Part shown: positions 36,626-45,700 of the stretch, piece by piece
How positions within the stretch are numbered: position 1 is the first letter of the stretch
How the letters are laid out: each line of letters starts with the position of its first letter
Assembly (NCBI GenBank): GCA_020853395.1
Contig: JADYYY010000010.1
Coordinates: 186,001 to 250,000 of the forward strand
Length of the DNA stretch: 64,000 nt
Direction: 5' to 3'
From: Acidobacteriota bacterium
GTDB taxonomy: Bacteria > Acidobacteriota > Vicinamibacteria > Vicinamibacterales > SCN-69-37
Made by a program: the position numbers and the translations under genes
Notes under the pieces: model-generated
The model's database searches: none
What the model saw: the letters and a program-made list of their open reading frames with translations, nothing else
What the model was told of the DNA's origin: nothing

Positions 36626-38008
36626 CTAGGCGTGCGCCGCGGCGGCGGCGACGACCGGCGGCCGGCCATAGTCGAGCCCGATGCCTTCGTAGCGGGCGAA
36701 CTCATGACGCTGGAAGACGCGGCGCCCGTCGACGACGACCGGCTGCGGCTCGCGCGCATTGACGAGGCCGGGCAGGCTCGCCAGCTCCGGCCAGGACGTC
36801 ATGACGACCGCCGCGGCGGCTGTCGCCACGGCCTGCTCGACGCTCGCGGCCAGCTCGATGCGTTCGCCGAAGATGGCGTGGGCCGTCTCGACCGCCGCCG
36901 GATCGTAGCCGGTCACGCGCGCGCCTCTATCGAGGAGCGCCGCGATCAGCGGAATCGCGGGCGACTCCCGCATGTCGTCGGTGCCGGGCTTGAACGCGAG
37001 CCCCAGCACGGCGATCTCGACGCCCGCGAGCGTCTCGAAGTGCTTGTCCAAGAGCGCGAGCACCCGCAGCGGCTGCTGCCGATTGACGGCGAGCACCGAC
37101 TCGAGCAGCGACATCGACACGCCGGCGTCGTGCCCGTGAGCCACCAGAGCCTTGACGTCCTTGGGAAAGCAACTGCCTCCGAAGCCGCAGCCCGCCGCCA
37201 GGTACCGCAGCACCTCGGGGCCGGCGGGTGCCCCGAGCGGGGTCAACCGGCGATCGAGGTGCACGCCGCGCATCACGTCAACGGCATCGACGTTGCCGAT
37301 CGCGCCGCACAGGTTCCCGATCTCGTTGCTGAACGAGATGAGCGTTGCGAGCAGGGCGTTCGCGGCGTACTTGATCATCTCGGCCGTTCGCGTGCTCGTG
37401 CGCAGCACCGGACAGGGATCGAACGGTGCGTACAACGCTGCGACCGCGGATCCGGTGCGCTCGTCGGCCGCGCCGATGACGAGCCGATCCGGATGGAGGA
37501 AGTCGCCGAGCGCCTCGCCCTGACGCAGGAACTCCGGGTTCATCGCCACGCCGAAGTCGACGCCGGCCCGTTTCCGGGACGCCCGCTCCAGGACCGGCAT
37601 CACGACGTCGTCCGTCGTGCCAGGCACGACGGTGCTCTTGACGACCACGACGTGAAAGGACGGCTTGCTGGCGAGCGCGGCGCCGATCTCCTTGGCCGCC
37701 GCGGCCACTTGACGCAGGTCGATGTGCTCGCCGTCGAACGGTGTGCCGACGGCGATGAACGTGATGTCGGTCTCGGCGACGGCACGCGCGAGATCAGTGG
37801 TCGCCCTGAGGCGGTCGCCCGCGGCGGCGAGCAAGGCTTCGAGCCCCGGCTCGTAGAAGGGCGCGCGTCCCTCCCGGATGGCATCGACTTTCCGAAGGTC
37901 ACGGTCGACGCAGGTCACGACGTGCCCTCGCGAGGCGAAGCACGCCCCGGTGACGAGGCCCACGTACCCCGTACCGACGATGGAGACCCGCGCGGCGCTA
38001 CTTCGCAT
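36626..38008 (-). CDS. ugd: UDP-glucose 6-dehydrogenase
   Basis: The protein has 460 residues from ATG 38008; an ATG three codons upstream (38017) is the alternative. The NAD loop is GTGYVGLVTG (12-21). NPEFLRQGEAL and the catalytic thiol C280 in GCGFGGSCFPKD are intact, as is the C-terminal AFKPGTDDMRESPA motif. It oxidises UDP-glucose to UDP-glucuronate in the cytosol. The next enzyme in the operon (37998-39095) looks like UDP-glucuronate decarboxylase, so UDP-xylose or a related sugar is a likely product. It overlaps that gene by 11 bp. Confidence 0.95.
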   Translation of the reverse strand: MRSSAARVSIVGTGYVGLVTGACFASRGHVVTCVDRDLRKVDAIREGRAPFYEPGLEALLAAAGDRLRATTDLARAVAETDITFIAVGTPFDGEHIDLRQVAAAAKEIGAALASKPSFHVVVVKSTVVPGTTDDVVMPVLERASRKRAGVDFGVAMNPEFLRQGEALGDFLHPDRLVIGAADERTGSAVAALYAPFDPCPVLRTSTRTAEMIKYAANALLATLISFSNEIGNLCGAIGNVDAVDVMRGVHLDRRLTPLGAPAGPEVLRYLAAGCGFGGSCFPKDVKALVAHGHDAGVSMSLLESVLAVNRQQPLRVLALLDKHFETLAGVEIAVLGLAFKPGTDDMRESPAIPLIAALLDRGARVTGYDPAAVETAHAIFGERIELAASVEQAVATAAAAVVMTSWPELASLPGLVNAREPQPVVVDGRRVFQRHEFARYEGIGLDYGRPPVVAAAAAHA

Positions 38009-39095
38009 GAGCGGCATACCAGAGCAGCGACCGGCGAACGCCCTCGGCCAGCGTCACGCGCGGTTCGTAGCCGAGCTCGGCCCGCGCTTTGGCGATCGAT
38101 GGACAGCGACGGGTCGGGTTGTCCACGAGATACTGCGGATCGCCGCTCACCTCGAACGCGAGGCGTCCCGCATAGCCAAACAGCTCCCGTGCCTGAGCGA
38201 TGACGAGCTCGGCCAGCTCGCGCATCGTGATTTCAGGCTGCTCGGTGCCGATGTTGTACGCCTCGCCTGCACGGCCGCGCACGAGCACCTTGTAGTAGCC
38301 GATGACGGCGTCCGCGACGTAGCAGAACGTCCGCGTCGCCGTGCCGTCCGAGTAGAGCACCACGTCGCGTCCCTGCAACACGCACGACGCGAGATCGGGC
38401 AATACCCGCCGGTCGGCGATGTCCAGGCCGGGACCGTAGTTGTTGAACGGGCGCGCGGTCGTGATCGGCAGACCGTGCTGGCGGGCGAAGTTCCAGCACA
38501 GCGTCTCGCCGAAGCGCTTGGACTCGTCGTAGCACGCCCGCGGACCGGTGCAGGACACCAAGCCTCGGAAGGTCTCGTCGGTCGGAATCCGATCCGCCGG
38601 CGGATCGCCGTAGATCTCGCTGCTGGAGTAGAAGAGAAAGCCGCGGACGCGCCGGTCGGCCGGACGCGCCGCGGCATGGTCGAGCAACCGGCGCAGCCCG
38701 TGGATGTTCGCGTCCATCGTCTCGATCGGGTGCTGTCGGTAGAAGGTCGGCGATGCGATGGATGCCGCGTGCACGATGAAGTCGGCGGCGGCGGCGCCCG
38801 CCGGCAGCTCGCGCGTGATGTCGTGCTGGACGACCTCGAGCGACGGATCCTGCGCCGCAGCCTGCAGCCAGGCGGGGACGCCTCGGATGTAGTTGTCGTA
38901 CACGGTCACGCGGATGCGACGTCCCGTCGTCACGTCGCGATTGCGATGGAGCACCGCCTGGACGAGATAGTGTCCGAGAAACCCGGCGCCGCCAGTGATC
39001 AGGAGGTGACTCCCGCTCATGGCGTCGAGCTCCTGCGACGCGCCGTCGCAGATGTAGGCAAGGTCGGTCTCGACGACGTCGAGCGTGGCGATCAC
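37998..39095 (-). CDS. NAD-dependent epimerase/dehydratase, UDP-glucuronate decarboxylase-like
   Basis: The protein has 365 residues from a GTG at 39095 that overlaps the previous stop (GTGA). An ATG at 39020, with CAGGAG nine bases upstream, gives a protein 25 residues shorter. I prefer the GTG because the extension (VETDLAYICDGASQELDAM) looks like the N-terminal extension I recall from related decarboxylase-like SDR proteins. The NAD loop is ITGGAGFLGHYL, the catalytic motif YDESK and the downstream motif NNYGPGLDIADRRVLPD. UXS enzymes make UDP-xylose from UDP-glucuronate, supplied by the Ugd of this operon. A 4-epimerase is the alternative. Confidence 0.85.
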   Translation of the reverse strand: MIATLDVVETDLAYICDGASQELDAMSGSHLLITGGAGFLGHYLVQAVLHRNRDVTTGRRIRVTVYDNYIRGVPAWLQAAAQDPSLEVVQHDITRELPAGAAAADFIVHAASIASPTFYRQHPIETMDANIHGLRRLLDHAAARPADRRVRGFLFYSSSEIYGDPPADRIPTDETFRGLVSCTGPRACYDESKRFGETLCWNFARQHGLPITTARPFNNYGPGLDIADRRVLPDLASCVLQGRDVVLYSDGTATRTFCYVADAVIGYYKVLVRGRAGEAYNIGTEQPEITMRELAELVIAQARELFGYAGRLAFEVSGDPQYLVDNPTRRCPSIAKARAELGYEPRVTLAEGVRRSLLWYAAHAK

Positions 39096-40132
39096 GATGA
39101 GCGACTCCCCTGTTGCGCCCGCTGCGGCGGGAACGTGAACGGCGGCGCCGGGCCGCTGGTCTGCATCCAGCTCCGCAGCGCGCGGCGCAGTCCATCCTCC
39201 AGCTCGACGCGCGGCATCCAGCCGGTCAGCCGCCGGACCCGTGCGTTGTCCACGACGAGATCCGGACTGGCGGGCGCCGGCGCGGCGGACTCGGTCACCG
39301 TCACCCGCCCGAGCCCCGCCTCGGCCGCGACGCCGGCCAATGTCCTCGCCATCGTGCCGACCGAGGTGCCGACGCCGCTCGACACGTTGAGGATGCGCGA
39401 GGCGGTGCCGTCGCCGTCGGTGCAGGCGAGCGCAATCAACGCGGCGGCGGCATCGTCTTCGTACAGAAAGTCCTGCATCGCGCCCAGGTGGCGCAGCACG
39501 ATCGCGTGGGCCGTCGTCGCCTGCGACAGCGCACGACCGACGAGCGTCGTGGCGTCGAACGATGTGCCGTACACCCAGGAGAGACGGGCGATGTCGCAGC
39601 GTACGCCGAGCCGAGACGCGGCCGCCTGCAGCGCCACTTCGGCCGCGAGCTTGCTCGCGGCGTAGACCGTCAGCGGCGCCGCCGGATGATCCTCGGTCAC
39701 CGGCAGGAACTGCGGGTGGCCGTACACGAGCGCGGTCGAGACGTAGATCAGACGGGAGACCCCGCAGCGATGACACGCGTCCAGCACCTGGACGGCCCCC
39801 TGGGTATTGACTTCATAGGCGCGGACGATCTGCCGGCTGAGACATTCGGCCGGGCTGAGGCCTGCCAGGTGGAAGACGACCGAGCAGCCTCGAAAGGCCG
39901 CATCCACGGCGGACGGGTCGAGGATGTTGCCGACGAAGTGCCGGACCGACGGCCCGCACAGCGCCGGCTCGAGCACGTCGGGCGACTGGCGCCCGAGCGT
40001 CGTGACCCGCTCGACACCCGCATCGAGGAGCGCGGCGACGAGCGGTCGACCGAGCGCGCCTCGTCCTCCCGTGATGGCGACGCGCTTGCCTTCGAGGCGT
40101 GCGCGCGGCGATCCGGCCAACCCGGTGGGCAT
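39092..40132 (-). CDS. NAD-dependent epimerase/dehydratase (extended SDR), first gene of the operon
   Basis: The protein has 346 residues from ATG 40132; a GTG at 40198 would add 22 unpromising residues. No good ribosome-binding sequence is visible for either. The NAD loop GGRGALGRPL deviates from GxxGxxG by position but is usable. VVFHLAGLSPAEC, VSTALVYG and the catalytic YAASK are present. The C-terminus (TGWMPRVELEDGLRRAL) is typical. It is probably a nucleotide-sugar 4-epimerase or reductase; the substrate cannot be assigned. It heads the 40-kb minus-strand run. Confidence 0.85.
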   Translation of the reverse strand: MPTGLAGSPRARLEGKRVAITGGRGALGRPLVAALLDAGVERVTTLGRQSPDVLEPALCGPSVRHFVGNILDPSAVDAAFRGCSVVFHLAGLSPAECLSRQIVRAYEVNTQGAVQVLDACHRCGVSRLIYVSTALVYGHPQFLPVTEDHPAAPLTVYAASKLAAEVALQAAASRLGVRCDIARLSWVYGTSFDATTLVGRALSQATTAHAIVLRHLGAMQDFLYEDDAAAALIALACTDGDGTASRILNVSSGVGTSVGTMARTLAGVAAEAGLGRVTVTESAAPAPASPDLVVDNARVRRLTGWMPRVELEDGLRRALRSWMQTSGPAPPFTFPPQRAQQGSRSS

Positions 40133-40673
40133 GGCCAACGACGACGGCGCCCCGGCGGATGCGGTCGACTGCTGGTGATGTGAGATGTCTTGCGGCACGA
40201 TGCGAGGAAGCAACTCGAGTGCGTGTGGGTGCGTAGCTTCGCCCCGTAAGCACGGGTCGCCAAGTTCGCGGCGATCGTGCCCAAGCGTGACGTCGACTCC
40301 GTCTGTCTGCGGCTGCCAGGAGCACAGCCGCCTGAGGGGACCAGACGGGATGGTCGTTTCAGCAAGGATCAAGCCAGTGATGCCTCTCGGCGAATCGCGA
40401 AACGCCTGGTGAAACGCCATCTCGCAATCGAGATCGGAGGCGCTGCTCACCGCTGACGCGTTCGGTCAGGTCGTTCTAAGTCAGCTCTCGGGATTCCTTT
40501 TGTTTGCTTCTCCCGGCAGGGTTCGCTGAGCTCGCGAACCAGCGGTGCCATTCGGCTTTCCGAAATCGCCGGCGACGGCCGCCAATACACGGTCCACCGG
40601 CTGATACTAGCCCGCTGCCCGCGCTGGGCTGGTCCAGGCGACTTGGATGATCTCTTGCAGCTCCGCAAGGCGC
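40133..40673. promoter_or_regulatory. Divergent intergenic leader between the polysaccharide operon and the nusG-like gene
   Basis: About 540 bp without a convincing gene. It must hold the promoter of the 40-kb minus-strand operon and that of the plus-strand antiterminator gene, but no clear -35/-10 pair can be read. A perfect 5-bp hairpin CCCGT-AAGC-ACGGG lies at 40243-40256, next to the 14-base motif cgtagcttcgcccc (40232-40245). That motif recurs after the nusG-like gene (41276-41289). Base composition is visibly more AT-rich around 40490-40520 (ccttttgtttgcttc). A structured RNA leader is possible but not recognised. Confidence 0.4.
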
Positions 40674-41258
40674 ATGAGTCGAGCTTCTCTGCACGAGACA
40701 GAAGTCGCCACGGGCAGCGACTCCTTCCGCCAGCCGGATATTGTCGATCGCGAGTCCAGTGGGCTCGGATCTCTGGTCTGGCACGCCGTGCTGACGCGCT
40801 ACCGCCACGAGCGGAAAGTGTGCGACCAGTTGACGGGCAAACAGATCGAGGTGTTCTTCCCGACGACGTTCCGGTGGAGCGTGCACGGCCGGCACCGCAA
40901 GCGCGTCGAGTGGCCGCTCTTTCCTGGCTACTGCTTCGTCCGGATTCCCAGCCATCTGCTGATCCCGGTGCTCTCGTGCGCGGGCGTTGCGCACATTGTG
41001 TCGTTCGCCGGAAAACCCGCACCAATTCCCGATTACGAGATTGAGGCCATCCAACGGCTGATCACGACGTCGCTGGCATACGACGCGCTGCCATTCGTCA
41101 AGGAAGGCGCTCCGGTCCGCGTCATCCGCGGACCGCTCGCGGGCACGAGAGGACGGCTCGTCCGCAAGGGGCTCAACTACCGGCTCCTGCTGGCCATCGA
41201 GCTGCTCGGCCGGGTTCTCAGCGTCGAAGTGGATGCATCGGACGTCGAGCCGGCGTGA
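40674..41258 (+). CDS. NusG/RfaH-like specialised transcription antiterminator
   Basis: The protein has 194 residues from ATG 40674, preceded by AAGG; an ATG at 40647 would add nine residues. The NGN domain starts at WHAVLTRYRHE (36-46) and includes VFFPTTFRWSVHGRHRKRVEWPLFPGYCFV. The C-terminal KOW domain is VKEGAPVRVIRGPLAGTRGRL. Length and position match UpxY/LoaP/RfaH-type paralogues that ride with RNA polymerase through long exopolysaccharide operons. It is divergent from the operon it presumably serves. The N-terminal 35 residues are unusual and poorly defined. Confidence 0.9.
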   Translation: MSRASLHETEVATGSDSFRQPDIVDRESSGLGSLVWHAVLTRYRHERKVCDQLTGKQIEVFFPTTFRWSVHGRHRKRVEWPLFPGYCFVRIPSHLLIPVLSCAGVAHIVSFAGKPAPIPDYEIEAIQRLITTSLAYDALPFVKEGAPVRVIRGPLAGTRGRLVRKGLNYRLLLAIELLGRVLSVEVDASDVEPA

Positions 41259-41520
41259 CGTCGTACGTCCCCGAACGTAGCTTCGCCCCTTGGACGTGGG
41301 GAGTATTGCCCGCGTAACGCCTGTTTGGATTGTCGCTGCCGGGTGTGAACGTCACGTGCCCGAGTGGCAGCATGCTCCTGGAGAGCAAGTCTCGCGCCTC
41401 GCTGGAATCGAGACCAACAGACCAGTTCGGGCCGGCGTCGTTCTCTGACGCATGCTCGACGTTCTCAAAGTACGTCGTCCTCTACCCACAGCCTTCGGCT
41501 GTGGGTCTGGCCTGGCCGCG
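41259..41520. other. Intergenic region between nusG-like and SET genes
   Basis: No credible gene. It holds the second copy of cgtagcttcgcccc (41276-41289), followed by a CCCC/GGGG stem, and a strong hairpin at 41484-41506 (annotated separately). Short open frames on both strands here have no recognisable protein features and overlap the hairpin. Confidence 0.5.
41484..41506. terminator. Perfect 10-bp stem-loop, probable bidirectional terminator
   Basis: ACCCACAGCC and GGCTGTGGGT form a perfect 10-bp stem around a TTC loop. It lies 15 bp beyond the stop of the minus-strand SET gene and downstream of the plus-strand nusG-like gene, between convergent transcription units. No T-tract follows on either strand, so the termination mechanism is uncertain. 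Confidence 0.6.
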
Positions 41521-41931
41521 TCAGAGCCGCGTTCGACATCCGGGCCGGCATCGGCACGGGATGATCGCGTCGCCGTCCGTCCGGTAGTCGTACGAGAGCT
41601 CTTCACCCGCGGCGATGTTCCGCGACGCGCGGATCCAGATGACGTCGCCCACGACCTGCGAGTAGCAGTTCGGCCGGCACGAGTGGTTGATGAACCGCGC
41701 GAGATTCCCGCCGACCGACGCATCGCGCACCCAGCGCGCATCGACCGTGAAGCACCAGACCTCGCCGCGCGCGAGCTGCCGGCGCTCGCGGCGAAGGCTC
41801 TCGCGATGCGAGATCTTCTCGCCGGCGTAATCGATGATCCGGGTGTTCTTCGAAATGGCGACGTTCGTGTAGACGCCCCAACCGGCGATTCTCGATCGCC
41901 GCCGCACGAGCGCGCCAGGCGGTACAGGCAT
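41521..41931 (-). CDS. Small SET-domain protein (protein-lysine methyltransferase-like)
   Basis: The protein has 136 residues and is almost entirely a SET domain. The start is RSRIAGWGVYTNVAI, the pseudoknot motif FINHSCRPNC and the catalytic-site motif GEELSYDYRTD. A post-SET-like cysteine cluster follows (PCRCRPGC: C-x-C-x3-C). The C-terminus ends at RTRL. Eukaryotic relatives methylate histone lysines. Bacterial stand-alone SET proteins are scattered and their targets are mostly unknown; ribosomal or DNA-binding proteins are candidates. It is divergent from the esterase gene, with an AT-rich spot (tataac, 41961-41966) between them. Confidence 0.9.
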   Translation of the reverse strand: MPVPPGALVRRRSRIAGWGVYTNVAISKNTRIIDYAGEKISHRESLRRERRQLARGEVWCFTVDARWVRDASVGGNLARFINHSCRPNCYSQVVGDVIWIRASRNIAAGEELSYDYRTDGDAIIPCRCRPGCRTRL

Positions 41932-42019
41932 GAGGGATTCTAGCGGATGCCGTGGTCGTGTATAACTCCACCGGCACGGAGCGCACCGGGATCGGCCCGC
42001 TGACGCCTAGCGTGCGCTG

Positions 42020-42700
42020 GTGCTCGCGGTGCGTCCCGTCCGTCACGTGATCTATCTGCACGGCTTCGCGTCGTCTCCCGCGTCATCGAAGGCGCGCCGA
42101 TTCGCGCAGGAGCTCGCAGCGCTCGGCGTCGAGTGCACGTGTCCGGACTTGAACCAGCCATCCTTCGAGACGCTGACCGTCACCCGCATGCTCGACGTCA
42201 CGGCGCGCGCAATCACGTCGGTTGGCGACGGGCCGATCGCGCTCGTCGGGTCGAGCCTGGGTGGCTTCCTCGCCGTGCACGCGGCGGATCGCGACCGAAC
42301 CGGCAGCGTCGATCGGCTGGTCCTGCTGGCGCCGGCGTTCGACTTCGGCGGAAACCGGCTGAGACAGCTTGGCGATCGGGGCATCGACGCATGGCGGCGG
42401 ACTGGCCGCCTCGAGGTCTTCCACTACGGCGACAACGCCATCCGATCGGTGGGCTTCGCCCTGTGCGAGGATGCGGCCCAGTACGACGCCTTCGCCTTGC
42501 CGGCCGGGCCGGCCGCGCTCGTGTTCCAGGGACGCCAGGACGATACCGTGCCGGCCGAGAGCGTGGTCCGCTGGGCGTCGACTCGACCGAACGTCGACCT
42601 GCGCCTCGTGAACGACGGCCATCAGTTGGCGACGTCGATGGACGAGATCTGGCTGGCGTCGAAGGCGTTCCTGGGACTGGACGCGACGCAACTGCCCTGA
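42020..42700 (+). CDS. YqiA/UPF0227-like alpha/beta hydrolase (esterase)
   Basis: The protein has 226 residues from a GTG at 42020; another GTG at 42029 is possible. The oxyanion/N-terminal motif is IYLHGFASSPASSKA. The nucleophile elbow is VGSSLGGF, the acid loop FQGRQDDTVP and the catalytic His NDGHQL. Length and motifs match the YqiA esterase family of small cytoplasmic acyl esterases. Substrate unknown. It converges on dnaE2 with a 49-bp gap in which no strong terminator is seen. Confidence 0.88.
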   Translation: MLAVRPVRHVIYLHGFASSPASSKARRFAQELAALGVECTCPDLNQPSFETLTVTRMLDVTARAITSVGDGPIALVGSSLGGFLAVHAADRDRTGSVDRLVLLAPAFDFGGNRLRQLGDRGIDAWRRTGRLEVFHYGDNAIRSVGFALCEDAAQYDAFALPAGPAALVFQGRQDDTVPAESVVRWASTRPNVDLRLVNDGHQLATSMDEIWLASKAFLGLDATQLP

Positions 42701-42749
42701 GGGAAGTTGCCGTGGCCCCTGACGCGCGCCGGCGGCGACGCGGCGGCAC

Positions 42750-45700
42750 TCAGTGGAAATCGTGCGACTGCACGGCCGGCCCGCCGTGCTCGAGAGGGTC
42801 GACACGGGCAGCCTTGATCGACACGGCGCCGTCCTGATTCTGCAGCACGCCGTCGACGAGCAGGTACGGGCTGTCCACGATGACGCGTTTGAAGGCGGCG
42901 AACACGTCGGGCGTGACGATCGCGTTGGCGATACCGGTTTCGTCCTCGAGCGAGAGGAACACGAACCCCTTCGCCGTGCCGGGCCGTTGACGCGTGATCA
43001 CGGCGCCGGCCACGCGTACGCGTCGCCCTCCGCGCTGCCGATGGAGATCGATCGCGCGCGCCACACCTCGTGCGGTGAGCCAGGGCCGCACGAGCGCCAT
43101 CGGATGCGGCCCGATCGTCAGCCCCGTCCGCGCGTAGTCGGCCTGCACCCGCTCGCGCATCGACATCCGCGGCAGCGGCGACGTCCGCGCCGCGGCCTGC
43201 TCGTCGTGATCGGCGAGCAGCGGGCCGGCCGGCCGGCCCGCCCGCTCGGCCTGCCAGAGCGCGCTGCGCCGATCGCCGCCGAGCGCCGCGAGCGCGCCAC
43301 ACTCGGCCAGCGCGCGCACCTCGTCCTGCCGCAGCCTGGCCCACGCGACCAGGTCGTCGATGGAGAGGAACCTGTCGTGTCCCCTGCGCCCAGCGGCCAG
43401 CTCGATTCGCTTCCCCGTGCTCTCCCGCACTCCCTTCACGTACCGCAGTCCCAACCGGATCGTGCCGTCCTCCGCGATCGTGCAATGCCACGCGGAGCGT
43501 TGGACGTCGATCGGCGCGAAGCGCACCCCGCGCCGCTGCGCGTCCTTGACGAGCGTCGCCGGGTGATAGAACCCCATCGGCTGGCTGTTGAGCAGCGCCT
43601 TGTAGAACGCCGACGGAAAGTGCGCCTTGAGATACGCGCTGGCGTAGACGATCAGCGCGAAACTGGCGGCGTGCGACTCGGGGAATCCGTACAGCGCGAA
43701 CGACGTGATCGATCGCACGATGTCGTCGGCGGCCGCCCCGGTGATGCCCTGCCGGGCCATGCCTTCGCGCAACCGCCCCTCGATCTGCTGCATGCGCTTG
43801 ACCGATCGCTTGAACCCCATCGCGCGCCTCAGCTCCTCGGCCTCTCCGCCCGAGAAGCCGGCGATCACCATCGCCATGCGCAACAACTGCTCCTGGAACA
43901 GCGGCACGCCGAGCGTGCGCGCGAGCACCGGCTCGAGCAGCGGATGCGGGTACGTCACCGGCTCGTCGCCGCGGCGGCGCGCCAGATACGGATGCACCAT
44001 GTGTCCGACGATCGGCCCCGGCCGGATGATCGCCACCTCGACGACGAGATCGTAGAAGCAGGCGGGCTTCAGCCGAGGGAGCGTGGCCATCTGCGCGCGC
44101 GACTCGACCTGGAACACGCCGACGGTATCGGCCGCCTGCAGCATCCGGTAGACGGCCGGATCGTCAGGCGGCAGATGGGCGAGGTCGACGTTCCGCGCAC
44201 AGGCTGAATCCACGGGGCCAGCGTGCCAGGAGGCCGAGCCTGCAGACGCCGTCCCCTGGCCTTCTCGACTTCTGGCCTCCTCGTCCCCCGGCTGTCGCGC
44301 GTTGATCGTCTCGAGCATCTCTTCGAGCGCCGCCATCATGCCGAGACCGAGCAGATCGACCTTGACGATGCCGAGATCGGCGCAGTCGTCCTTGTCCCAC
44401 TGCACCACGACGCGGCCGGGCATCGACGCGTTCTCGAGCGGGACGACCTCGTCGAGCCGCCCCTGGCAGATCACCATGCCGCCGGAGTGCTGGCCGAGGT
44501 GACGCGGCAGATCCTGCAGGCTGGGCCACAGTCGCACGAACTGACGGTATCGTTCATCGCCCGGATCGAGGCCGGCGTCGCGAAGATGGCGCCCCAGCGT
44601 CTCCTCGGGATCGACGAACTCGAACTGCCCCATCAGCGTCGCGATGCGATCCAGCTCGTCGGGCGGAAGCTCCAGCACCTTGCCGAGCTCGCGCGTGGCG
44701 CTGCGGCCGCGGTACGTGATCACGTTGGCCGTCATGGCGGCACCGAGGGCGCCGTATCGCTGGTAGACGTACTGGATGACGCGCTCGCGCCGATCGCCGC
44801 TCGGCAGATCGAGATCGATGTCCGGCCACTCGCCGCGCTCGGCCGACAGGAAGCGCTCGAAGAGCAGGCCCATGCCCACCGGGTCGACGGCCGTAATCCC
44901 GAGCGCGTAGCAGACGGCGCTGTTGGCGGCCGACCCGCGTCCCTGCACCAGAATCCCGTGCTGCCGGCAGAAATGGACGATGTCCCAGACGATGAGGAAG
45001 TAGCCGGCGAGACCGAGCTGCTCGATGAGATCCAGTTCGCGCGCGATCTGCGCGCGCGCCGCCTCGTGATACGGCCGGTACCGATCGCGGGCGCCGGCCG
45101 TGGTGAGGTGACGCAGGTACGACGCTTCCGTCTCGCCGGCCGGCACCGGGTACTCGGGAAAGCGATAGCCAAGGTTCGCGAGCGTGAACTCGAGCTGCTC
45201 GGCGAGCGCCTCGGTGCCGGCGAGCGCCTGCGGCAGATCGCCGAAGAGCTTCGCCATCGCGGCGGGCGCCTTCAGATGCCGCTCGGCGTTCGGCGCCAGC
45301 CGCCGCCCCGCCCGCGCGAGCGTCGTCTTGTGCCGGATGCAGGTGAGGACGTCGTAGAGCGGCCGATCCGCTGGCCTGGCGAATCGAACGCCGTTCGAGG
45401 CCATGACCGGCACGCGATATGCCGCGCCGAGATCGAGGAGGGCCTGGATCTCCGAGGCCTCGCCGCGGCCGCGATGACGCTGCAGCTCGATCCACACGCG
45501 ATCGCGGCCGAAGCATCCGACCAACTGATCGATCGGGCCGCCGAGACCATGACGATCGGCGCGCAGCACGTCGCGCCCGACGAGCGCCACGAGGCCCGCC
45601 GCCTGGCCGTCGAAATCGGCGAGCGTGAACCGCGCCTCGCCTTTTGGCGCGCGCAGCTTCACCCGCGTGATCACGCGGCACAGATGGCGATAGCCCTCCG

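Noticed and set aside
40133-40673. A class I cyclic-di-GMP riboswitch in the operon leader
   Set aside because: The conserved core elements of that riboswitch could not be found on either strand; only short hairpins are visible.
41330-41587. Small open frames in the gap between the nusG-like and SET genes
   Set aside because: They overlap the strong hairpin and the SET gene, lack ribosome-binding sites and show no protein pattern.
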